Of a stretch of 64,000 bases of DNA, positions 44,409 through 51,882 are shown one piece after another; positions within the stretch are counted from its first letter, which is position 1; every line of letters starts with the position of its first letter. The position numbers were made by a program, and so were the translations under genes. A model generated the notes under the pieces. The model was not told where the DNA came from and searched no databases. It saw nothing but the letters and a program-made list of their open reading frames with translations. Source of the stretch: an uncultured Thermoanaerobaculia bacterium (GTDB lineage Bacteria > Acidobacteriota > Thermoanaerobaculia > Multivoradales > Multivoraceae); NCBI GenBank assembly GCA_951813015.1, contig CATOTG010000006.1:124001-188000 (forward strand). Direction: 5' to 3'.

Positions 44409-44749
44409 CTAACGACAGCTGAACGCGCTCGTATCGCTCCTCGTTGGCGCTGTTGTGCCCGCCTCGTTTGGGTGGGTCCAGGTCTCGCCGCCTGGCGAGG
44501 TGACGCGCTCGTTCCTGAGCGACGGTTCGCGCTCCAGCAGGACGCCGCCCTCCATTGGGATGCTGCGGCGGAGAGCACCCGGCCGAAGACGATCGTCCCG
44601 GTCCGATCGACCATCGACCCGTCGCTGGGCACAATGTAGGTGATGGCCGCCGCCGGGTGCGCGGCCGCCAGGACCGTTGCCAGGAGCATGGCGCCGACCG
44701 TGCCGAGTTGACGGGAGGGGGAAAGGCCACAAGCACCGATCGGTTGCAT
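44409..44749 (-). pseudogene. Degenerate secreted-protein gene (PSDGSMVD type) fused to a target-domain fragment
   Basis: It begins MQPIGACGLSPSRQLGTVGA with a hydrophobic leader and ITYIVPSDGSMVDRTGTIVF. After about 60 residues the frame changes and the text becomes ETWTHPNEAGTTAPTRSD, which belongs to the extra domain of targets B and D. Two unrelated genes have been joined with loss of frame. A longer relative of the first part lies at 48035-48746. Confidence 0.65.
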
Positions 44750-45075
44750 GGGGTTCGCCTCCGGTGGACAAACTACGCGAAAACGTGGCCTGTAGTGGAA
44801 GGTCTGTGCGTGTCGCCGCCAAACTGGCGCACTATGACACAGGAACCGTCTGGACGCAACATGACGGAGTTACCTGTGCGAGTCGCGTGAAGACCTCCGG
44901 GCCCGGAGTGGAGCGGATCCCATGTGGCGCGGGCTCGCGCCACGCGGGTTGCTCCCCGGTCGGCCCTCGTTCCCCGAATCGAGGGCGACCCGGCATGCCC
45001 GATCTTCGGGCCTTGCTGGACGGGGTCTGAGCGCTGCCGGAGCGACGGCAGCACGACCGAGGATCCCGGCGCCAA
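44560..45075 (-). repeat. Segmental duplication, copy 1
   Basis: About 500 bp closely resembling 48545-49037: the start of the PSDGSMVD gene, its upstream region and the stretch containing CAACATGACGGAG and GGGCCCGGAGTGGAGCGGAT. Small indels separate the copies. It holds no intact gene. Confidence 0.8.
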
Positions 45076-45079
45076 AGGC

Positions 45080-45101
45080 CCACGAAACCGGGTCAAGCTC
45101 A
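45080..45101 (-). mobile_element. Solo IS3-type terminal inverted repeat
   Basis: The minus strand reads TGAGCTTGACCCGGTTTCGT, matching the IS3 remnant end at 21264 with one difference. No transposase accompanies it. The sequence from here to the template repeat (45102-45319) contains nothing else I recognise. Confidence 0.65.
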
Positions 45102-45319
45102 CAACCCCAACTCTGAAGCAACCGACCGGCCCGGAAAGCAGAACCACTTCTGCCACGGGCGCCTGAGCCCTGACGGTGTGCTGCCACGGCAACGCCCACC
45201 CCTCCCCCGCCCAGCTACCGCGAGCGGGGCAAGAGGGGCGGCGCCGTGGTTTCATCATGACTCTCCCTGGACGCTCACTGCTCTCCCGGCGCCGCCGTGG
45301 CGACTCCGGCTCTCGCTGC

Positions 45320-45446
45320 TGAGCGTGCGGGCAACGCGGAAGCCGTTGTTGTTGTTCCGGTTTCCGGTCCTGTTCCTGTTGCGGTTCGCGGAGCGGAGGT
45401 TCCTCGGTTTGTTGTTCCAGGAACCGCCCCGAAGGACGCGACGGGG
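45320..45446 (-). repeat. DGR template repeat (TR)
   Basis: The core 45324-45431 (108 nt) aligns codon for codon with the VRs but has AAC at almost every variable position. Its conceptual translation is RGGSWNNKPRNLRSANRNRN and on through NRNNNNGFRVAR. The run of AAC codons is the hallmark of DGR templates, since each adenine can be randomised. Homology extends upstream through CGTCGCGTCC (to about 45446). The 3' end is GCCCGCACG where VRs have GCCCGGACG, an IMH*/IMH-like difference. No hairpin follows it. It overlaps the 3' end of the RT remnant's open frame. Confidence 0.93.
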
Positions 45447-45454
45447 GGAGGGTC

Positions 45455-45775
45455 AGGCCCTTGCGACGGGTCGAACCACCCGTCGCGAAAGATCGCGTGC
45501 CGCAGACGCCAGGTGTCCGCGTGTTCGGCGTGGGCGATCCAGCTCCGGATACGCCGTCGCACTTCGTCTTCGGACACCGTGCCGTGCCGCCAGCGGTCGC
45601 GCAGACCGCGGAGGCGGTTGCGGAAGCGTTCCTGCCGGTTGGCGCCGTCGATCATCCGGTCAGCGAGCTCCAGTGTGCGGCCGCAGGCGATGCGTCGACG
45701 CAGGTCCCGCTTCAGGATCTCGTGGTCGATGGCGGGGAAGTAGCGAAGAATGCGCCGCCACGAGCGGCGTGCGCC
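45455..45775 (-). pseudogene. DGR reverse transcriptase remnant, catalytic core deleted
   Basis: The minus frame reads RRILRYFPAIDHEILKRDLR, then RRIACGRTLELADRMIDGAN. This is DGR-RT motif A text, including the FPAIDH catalytic Asp. It then jumps directly to RQERFRNRLRGLRDRWRHGT, SEDEVRRRIRSWIAHAEHAD and TWRLRHAIF, the C-terminal thumb end of DGR RTs. The intervening roughly 200 residues with the YxDD motif are missing, and the N-terminus is absent because the avd frame runs into it. It therefore cannot be active. Domain recognition is from family motifs by eye. Confidence 0.85.
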
Positions 45776-46105
45776 TTTCCCCAGGCGCCGACCTTCCGCC
45801 CCGTCTCATCGATGGAACGCGCGGCATACTCGTAGCGACGCCGGTCAAGTGCGCGCAGATCGCAGGCCAGGCGGAACAGGAAACGGAGCTTCTCAAGCCC
45901 CAAGTTGGCGGCAGCGAGATGATCGGCTCTGCGCCGTGAGTAGGTCGCCTCTGCGCCGTGAGCAGGGTCGCCTTGATCAAGTGTTCAAGGACGTCCAGTG
46001 CCGTCTCCTGGATCCGGTCTCCTGGCTGGAACTTGCGGCTCCGGGGGAAGCGCTCCACCACCGGCACGAGCCACAGAACGAACCGGTAGTGGGACTCAAG
46101 AGCAC
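45733..46105 (-). pseudogene. avd: Accessory variability determinant (Avd), frame broken by a tandem duplication
   Basis: First frame: SHYRFVLWLVPVVERFPRSR, KFQPGDRIQETALDVLEHLI. Second frame: SRRRADHLAAANLGLEKLRF, then LFRLACDLRALDRRRYEYAA. Together they give the four-helix Avd bundle that partners DGR RT. The frames are split by a near-perfect 23/22-bp tandem copy (45920-45965; both copies contain CTCACGGCGCAGAG). The C-terminal end (ETGRKVGAWG) is fused within a few codons to the RT remnant. No start codon precedes the conserved text, so the N-terminus may also be altered. Confidence 0.8.
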
Positions 46106-46229
46106 AGGACCGGTCGCTCTTGCCGCTCCCGCCCGTGCCGTGCTTCGCTCTTGCTGTTCCCCCGACAAAGCTCCCTGCATGCTATGCCATCCTCGCCACA
46201 GCCGAAGCGACGGCAACCCGGGCGCCGGA

Positions 46230-46251
46230 CCAAGGGGACCAGCCCCCTTGG
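46230..46251 (-). promoter_or_regulatory. DGR hairpin downstream of VR6
   Basis: CCAAGGGGGC-TG-GTCCCCTTGG, a 10-bp stem with one G-T pair, 23 bp past the target D stop and 125 bp before the avd remnant. Confidence 0.65.
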
Positions 46252-46274
46252 AACCCTCAAGAGGAGGTGAAGAG

Positions 46275-47531
46275 TCACGGGGTGAGCGTCCGGGCAACGC
46301 GGAAGCCAAAGGTGCCCTCGTCGGCAGTCCGATCGTCAGGCGTATTATAGGTGCGGCTCGCGGAGCGAACACCGGTCGGACTGTGACTCTTGGACCCGCT
46401 CCGACGAACGCGATAGGGACAGTCACTGCGTTCCCGCGCGCTGCCGTCGGACGGCGCGCCAACGTAGTTATCGTTCCAGCAGTCCTCAACCCACTCAGAT
46501 GCGTTGCCATGCATGTCGTGCAAGCCGAACCGGTTCGCACCAAACGAACCCACAGGCGCCGTCCTGTCGTCGTCCCAACGGCTACCACAACCACCGCAGT
46601 TCGCACGGTTATCACCAATCTCATTGCCCCAACTGTACGCCGTGCGCGTGCCCGCCCGAGCAGCGTACTCCCACTCCGACTCGGTCAACAGACGATACTC
46701 AAACCCGGTCTGCGCCGAAAGCCAAGCAACGTACTCCTGCGTGTCCTCCCAACTCACATTGATTACCGGACGATTGCCGCGACCCCAACCCCAATCAAGC
46801 GGAACATGACGGCAACCGCCAGACTCCACGCAGGCATCCCACTCCGAAAACGTCACCTCGTACTTCCCCACCGCGAGAGGCGCCGGAATCGTCACCGTAT
46901 GTACCGGAAACTCGTCGTCCCAGCACCCCACGCCCGACACACAGCCCATCTGAAAGCTGCCAGCCGGAATCACGGCCGACCTACATCTGAAGGCGCTCGT
47001 ATCGCTCCTAGTTGGCGCCGTTGTGCCCGCCCCGTTTGTATGGGTCCATGTGTCACCGTCTGGCCCAGTGATCCGAAGTTGGAAGCCAAGGTCCGTCACG
47101 GGCGCCACGAATACCCATCGGTGACCGTTGTACTCGCAACCGTCCAGCACCTTGACCAGAACTTCCGCGTTCTCCCGGCTGAAAAACCAGAGTATTCCGG
47201 ATTGACTCGAAGCCCATACACCTGCCTGTGCCTGTCCCGTCTCGCCTTCGCCGGTGATGTAGCACATGCGAACCCTGTAGTCGCCGTCGAACTGAAGCAC
47301 GTCAGACGTCGGCGTACAAGGGCCGTCCGTAGAAAAACTGACAGCCGGAATCACGACCAACTCCGGACCACTGCCGCCTGAACGCAGAGCATCACGAACG
47401 CTCGGCAAAGGCGATCCTTCGTCGGCCCCCAAGGCATCCGAATCCGCCGCCTCCTCCTGACGCGACTGTGCAGCGACTGGAACGGCGAAAATCGCAAAGG
47501 CGATCGTTGCGCCGACAAAGAACTTGAACAT
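46275..47531 (-). CDS. DGR target D: secreted protein with an extra beta-domain and one FGE/C-type-lectin domain
   Basis: A 418-residue close paralogue of target B (same module order and near-identical extra domain), with signal peptide MFKFFVGATIAFAIFAVPVA. The FGE domain (about 185-418) has the usual NRPVINVSW, EYRLLTESEWEYAARAGTR, FGLHDMHGNASEWVEDCW and ends in VR6. It stands first in the DGR order target-avd-RT-TR, the classical arrangement, so it is the likely original target. A dyad and ribosome site precede the ATG. Confidence 0.9.
   Translation of the reverse strand: MFKFFVGATIAFAIFAVPVAAQSRQEEAADSDALGADEGSPLPSVRDALRSGGSGPELVVIPAVSFSTDGPCTPTSDVLQFDGDYRVRMCYITGEGETGQAQAGVWASSQSGILWFFSRENAEVLVKVLDGCEYNGHRWVFVAPVTDLGFQLRITGPDGDTWTHTNGAGTTAPTRSDTSAFRCRSAVIPAGSFQMGCVSGVGCWDDEFPVHTVTIPAPLAVGKYEVTFSEWDACVESGGCRHVPLDWGWGRGNRPVINVSWEDTQEYVAWLSAQTGFEYRLLTESEWEYAARAGTRTAYSWGNEIGDNRANCGGCGSRWDDDRTAPVGSFGANRFGLHDMHGNASEWVEDCWNDNYVGAPSDGSARERSDCPYRVRRSGSKSHSPTGVRSASRTYNTPDDRTADEGTFGFRVARTLTP
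46287..46403 (-). repeat. DGR variable repeat VR6 (target D)
   Basis: 117 nt, three codons longer than the template and the most diverged. It encodes RSGSKSHSPTGVRSASRTYN and on to FGFRVAR. The 3' end GCCCGGACGCTCACC is intact. Confidence 0.75.
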
Positions 47532-47549
47532 AGACGTTTATCCCTCCCA

Positions 47550-47568
47550 CACCATGGGAATCATGGTG
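47550..47568 (-). promoter_or_regulatory. Dyad upstream of DGR target D
   Basis: CACCATG-ATTCC-CATGGTG, 7-bp perfect arms, 19 bp before the ATG. The AT-rich block beyond it (to about 47600) is shared with target B. Confidence 0.5.
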
Positions 47569-47660
47569 ATTGAATGTGATTATCATGATTGAACAGTCGG
47601 CAATGGTGCATGCCATGCCGTCCTCGCCACAGCCGAAGCGACTGCAACCCGCGCGCCGGA

Positions 47661-47682
47661 CCAAGGGGGCCAGCCCCCTTGG
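47661..47682 (-). promoter_or_regulatory. DGR hairpin downstream of the partial VR
   Basis: CCAAGGGGGC-TG-GCCCCCTTGG, perfect stem, identical to the one after VR5. Confidence 0.7.
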
Positions 47683-47712
47683 AACCCGCGAGAGAGGTAA
47701 AGAGGTCAAGAC

Positions 47713-47774
47713 TCACGGGGTGAGCGTCCGGGCAACGCGGAAGCCGAGGCCGGTGCGCCGGGCTCCGGTCCTGT
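47713..47774 (-). pseudogene. DGR target E: only the 3' end of a variable repeat remains
   Basis: The frame reads RTGARRTGLGFRVARTLTP and stop. The 50 nt from ACAGGACCGG to GCCCGGACG are identical to VR5, including bases at mutable positions. The rest of the target gene is deleted and replaced by the fragment upstream. Confidence 0.8.
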
Positions 47775-47776
47775 GA

Positions 47777-47996
47777 CCAGTGCCTCCGGATTCTGGGGGT
47801 CGAAGAGCCAGTACAGGACGCCTTGGTCGGACGACCACCCGGACGTGCCGACGGTGTCCGTGTCGTTCGCGGTGGCGCTGAAGTGAATGCCGAACCGGGC
47901 GTCCTGGAGGTTCCTTGGCTCCGATGGACGGGCGCCTGGCACGGTCAGCGCCACGAAGTCGGCATCCAAACGGAGGTTGCGGGGGATCCCGCGCAC
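47777..47996 (-). pseudogene. Fragment of an extra-domain-like gene
   Basis: The frame reads LRLDADFVALTVPGARPSEP and GWSSDQGVLYWLFDPQNPEA. The VLYWLFDPQNPEALV stretch parallels ILWFFSRENAEVLV in the extra domain of targets B and D, but divergence is high. It has no signal peptide and is joined directly to the target E stump. Confidence 0.5.
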
Positions 47997-48034
47997 CCGG
48001 TGAGTGAAGGCCGAGTCCGCCGGCGCTGCCGAAG

Positions 48035-48746
48035 TCAGGCCCGGAAACCGGCAGCGGGCCCGGGCAGCAGAGCCGGGCCGACTCGTGGTCCGCGAGTCCC
48101 ACGGTCACGTGCGACCCGTTGGCGGACAAGAGACCGCGGGCGGCGATTGCGTCCTCGGCGCCCCCGTTCGCGCGAGGGAAGAACCCGGGAAGAGACGGTG
48201 CCTCCGGCCGGCTTCTGGCGGCGGAAACGGACGCCGACGCCAGGTACGCCGCCCTCCACCGGGACCTCGAAGAAGATGCCCAAGCCGAACTCGACGACGC
48301 GGTCGGAACCTCAGGGCGCCGCTTTCGCCGGAGCGCTGCCCGGTCAGGAACAGGAGAACCCGCTCGCCCTCCTGCAGCATCGGCAGGCCCGCGATGCGCA
48401 TCGCCAGGCCGTCGGATCTGGCGCCGCCGGGCTGCCGGACGACGATCGTGCTGCCCGCCACGGCGCCCTTGAGGACTTCCTCCACCGTGACGGTGAAGTC
48501 CGTTGCCGGCAGAGGCAGGCCGTCAGGTGCGGCTGCGGCAAAGAGCACCCGGCCGGAGACGATCGTCCCGGTCCAATCGACCATCGACCCGTCGCTGGGC
48601 ATGATGCAGGTGATGGCCCCCGCGGGGTGCGCGGCCGCTGGTACCGTTGCCAAGGAGCATGGCGCCGACCGTGCCGAGTTGACAGGAGGGGGAAAGGCCA
48701 CGACCGCCGATCGGTGCATAGGGTTCGCCGCCTGTGGACAAATCAC
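48035..48746 (-). pseudogene. Degenerate secreted protein (PSDGSMVD type)
   Basis: A leader-like start is followed by MPSDGSMVDWTGTIVSGRVL, FTVTVEEVLKGAVAGSTIVV and GLPMLQEGERVLLFLTG. The frame then slips near 48310 and continues as LGIFFEVPVEGGVPGVGVRF to about 48180. The pattern (a short domain with VEEVLKG and GERVLLFL) is common in secreted proteins preceding metalloprotease domains, but no protease remains here. The name is not known. Confidence 0.55.
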
Positions 48747-49037
48747 CCGAGAACGCGGTCCCGAGTGGAGGTTCTGTGCAGTTCTACGTCAGACGGGCGT
48801 ACAATGACACAAGAAGCGTTTGGACGCAACATGACGGAGGTACCTGTCCGAGTTGCGTGAAGACCTTTGGGCCCGGAGTGGAGCGGATTGCATGTGGCGC
48901 GGGCTCGCCACATGGGTTGCTTCTTGGTCGCCCCCGTTTCCCGAATCGAGGGCGCCCCGATGTGCCTTATCTTCGGGCCTTGCTGGACGCGTGTCTGAGC
49001 GCTGCCGGAGCGACGGCAGCACGACCGCGGATCCCGG
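48545..49037 (-). repeat. Segmental duplication, copy 2
   Basis: The counterpart of 44560-45075. Between 48747 and 49254 no intact gene is seen; the interval holds the rest of this copy and the 12-bp repeats next to ftsZ. Confidence 0.8.
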
Positions 49038-49206
49038 CACTAAGCCAACAGTGATCCCCCTTGACGGCGAAGTCGCCTCGCAGTCCGCACCGTGGCCGCA
49101 CGGGTGGCCCTGACCGGGCGCCATGTCGGCGCACCGGTCCCGGACCCATGCAGCAGGGGGGATGGACTGGCCGGACACCGATCATGAGGCGGCGGGCTAC
49201 TCGCCT

Positions 49207-49259
49207 GCACGCACCGGCTCAGTTACCGGCTCAACAACCGGCTCGGTTACCGGCTCAGT
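49207..49259 (-). repeat. 12-bp tandem repeats at the ftsZ 3' end
   Basis: Four imperfect units of ACCGGCTCAGTT (plus strand). In one minus-strand frame they encode [20 protein letters not shown] and stop. They directly follow the FtsZ stop, and a single indel would append them to FtsZ. Confidence 0.7.
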
Positions 49260-50542
49260 CCATCTGCTTTCGCAGCACCGTCGGGATGTCGTAGTCGTCG
49301 ACGTTGCGCCAATTGGGTCCGAAGCCGCCCGGATCGATCTTGTGGCGCTCGGCCAGCAGGCGATCGCGAAAGTCTGCGTCGCCCGAGCCCTGGTCCTCGG
49401 CCGCGACCCCCTCGGAAACCGTGTCCTCCGCCTGGCCGTCGGCGGCGAGACGATCCGGTGAATTCGCTGCCGCGGCCGTCTCGACGCCCGTGGGCTGCGA
49501 CTCCAGGCCGTCCATTTGAGGCTGCCGGCTCTCGGCGAAGCCGGTCGCGATCACGGTGACCTTCATCTCGTCTTCCATCGTCTCGTCGACCACCAGGCCG
49601 GAGATGATGTTCGCGTTCGAGTCCACCGCCTCGGTGACCATGCGGGCCGCCTCGGCAACCTCGTGGAGCGTCAGCGAGTTGCCGCCCGTGATGTTGATCA
49701 GGCAGCCCCCGGCGCCTTCGATCGACGCGTCCTCGAGCAGGGGCGAAGACACGGCGCGCTGAGCCGCCTCGAGGGCCCGATTCTCGCCCGACGCCACGCC
49801 GGTACCCATCACCGCGATCCCCTGACCGCACATGACGGCCCGCACGTCCGCGAAGTCGGCGTTCACCTCGCCCGGCATCGTGATCAGGTCGCTTATCCCC
49901 TGAACCGACTGGCGCAGAACATCGTCGGCCGTAAGGAAGGCCTCCGAGAGCACCGTACCCCGATCAACGAAGCTGAGCAGACGCTCGTTCGGGGATGGCA
50001 ATCACCGTGTCGACCGCCTTGTGCAGCGCTTCCAGGCCGCGCTCCGCGATCCGCATCCGACGCCGGCCCTCGAACACGAACGGCTTCGTGACCACCGCGA
50101 CAGTCAGCGCTCCGGCCTCCGCCGCCAGAGAACCGATGATGGGCACCGCGCCAGTGCCGGTCCCGCCGCCGAGACCCGCAGCCAGGAAGACCATGTCGGC
50201 GCCGCCCAAGACATCGAGGATCTTGTCCGTGTCCTCCAGGGCCGAGTTGCGACCGATGTCCGGGTCGGCCCCGGCCCCCAGGCCACGCGTGATCTTGCGG
50301 CCGAGCTGCAGCTTCGTCTCCGCCTCACAGCGGCGGAGCGCCTGCAGGTCCGTGTTTGCCGCGATGAACTCGATGCCGCTCAGCTTGCTGGCGATCATAC
50401 CGGGTTCACGGCATTGCCGCCCGCCGCCGCCGCCGACACCGACGACCTTGATCTTGGCCGGGCCGAAGCTCTCCTCGGAGGAAGTCGCCTCATCGATCAT
50501 CGGCTCCATCGCGGCCGGCTGCTGTTCTTCCATCAGAATCAT
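49255..50542 (-). CDS. ftsZ: Cell-division GTPase FtsZ (frame disrupted)
   Basis: The tubulin homologue that forms the division ring. The N-terminal part shows [26 protein letters not shown], and the tubulin signature [14 protein letters not shown]. The C-terminal conserved peptide is [14 protein letters not shown]. Three extra bases within the NAVNRM loop scramble GGGGGNAVNRMIAS to [16 protein letters not shown], and an extra base near 49988 splits the gene between TVIAIP and NERLLSFVD. Repairing these gives about 425 residues. It is the last gene of the dcw cluster. Confidence 0.93.
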
Positions 50543-50583
50543 GGCACTCTTCCTTTCGAACCCTTCGGTTCAGTAACTCAAGA

Positions 50584-51843
50584 TCAGAGAAGATCGTTGA
50601 ACATCTGGCGCAGGCTGCCCATCACCCCGCGCACTCCGCGGGTGGACGCCTGACGTGCAAGCGGTAAACGGGCCTGCTCTCCGGCGACGGCGTAGCGCAC
50701 CAGACCGGCCGCGGTAGCCCACGTCGGATCGACAAGACCCTCGATCTCGCTGACCAAACCGATCGGCACCCCCGTACCCGCGCGTCGCACGAGAAGAACT
50801 GCTGGGCAAGTTCCGGCAGACCGGCCAGCTTCGAACCGCCGCCGGTGAGGACGATTCCCGCCCGAAGCTGGTCGGCGCAGCCCCGCCTTCTCCATCTCGA
50901 CCTGGACGAGATGGAACATCTCCTCGGCGCGCGCCTGCAGGATCTCGGCGAGCCGCGCCCGTGCAATCGTCCGGCTCGCGCCTCCCCCCCACGGTCGGCA
51001 CCGCGACCCCCCTTGTTGCCGTCAACCAGGCCGGGGAGGCAGCAGCCGTCGCGAAGCTTCAGCGTTTCGGCGCCGGCGAAGGAGGTTCGCAGCACGGATG
51101 CCAGGTCAGCCGTGAAGTGGCTGGCGCCGAACGGGAGGACGCCGCTGTGTTGGACCTCCGCCTGGTGGAACAAGGCGAATCCGCAGGTGCCGGATCCGAT
51201 CTCCAGCATCAGAACGCCGAGTTCGCGCTCATCGGGGAGCAGGACCGCTTCCGCCGTCGCCAGCGGCTCGAACACGACCTCCTCCGCCTCCACGCCGGCC
51301 TGGTTCAGGCATCGGACCAGCGTCTTCGTTCGCGGGCGCGTGCCCCATGACCAGGTGAACCTTGGCCTCGAGACGGCTGCCCAGCATCCCTTGAGGATCG
51401 GCGATGGCCGCCGTGGTCGTCGACGGAGAACTCCTGCGGGATCGCGTGCAGGATCTCGCGGTCGGGAGGCAGCGGCACGTCCCGGGCGGCGTTCAGGACC
51501 AGATCGATGTCGGCGCGGGCTACGCCTCGGTCGCTACTGTCGATGTAGGCCGTGCCGTGACTGTTCGCGGAGCGCAGATCGCTGCCGCCGACACCGACAA
51601 AGGCCCGGGAAATCTCGGTTCCCGCCATCGCCTCGGCCTCCTCGGTAGCCCGCCGCAGCGACTTGACCGTCGCCTCGACGTTCACGATGTGGCCCTTCAG
51701 CGTGCCGCGGTTGGGCGCCTTGCCAACCCCCACGACCTTCAGGCCGGGCGCCCCCGTCGAGCTCGGTGCGCTCGACGATCAGCACGGCGACCTTCGCCGA
51801 GCCGACATCGATGGCTACCAAACGCGTGTCTGTTTTCGGCCAT
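50584..51843 (-). CDS. ftsA: Cell-division protein FtsA (frame disrupted)
   Basis: The actin-like membrane tether of FtsZ. From ATG 51843 the text MAENR continues in another frame as LVAIDVGSAKVAVLIVERTE. Later pieces read VGVGKAPNRGTLKGHIVNVE, ISRAFVGVGGSDLRSANSHG, LHAIPQEFSVDD, the nucleotide-site VLTGGGSKLAGLPELAQQ and a C-terminus ending VMGSLRQMFNDLL. At least five frame changes are needed to join them. Gene order ftsQ-ftsA-ftsZ is canonical. Confidence 0.9.
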
Positions 51844-51882
51844 CGTCTCGTCCTCCCCTGCTAAGAGCGGGATCTCCATCCT

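Noticed and set aside
41878..44736. A 952-residue start for target C
   Set aside because: The first 126 codons cross a degenerate gene in the wrong frame. A signal peptide begins at 44358.
45040..45065. GAGCGACGGCAGCACGAC shared with the IS3 orfA at about 21478
   Set aside because: The string forms its own hairpin and is short. The match may be chance, so I only use the clear terminal repeat at 45080-45101 as IS evidence.
44773..45258. A 161-residue minus-strand ORF upstream of the PSDGSMVD fragment
   Set aside because: It runs through a duplicated non-coding segment and an IS end, with no recognisable domain or conserved frame in the second copy.
45275..45454. RT frame continuing through the template repeat as a protein tail
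   Set aside because: The text (TATGTGPETGTTTT-like) is the TR read in the wrong frame. RT homology ends near HAIFRDGW.
49207..49259. A CRISPR array at the 12-bp repeats
   Set aside because: Units are 12 bp, contiguous and without unique spacers. No cas gene is present.
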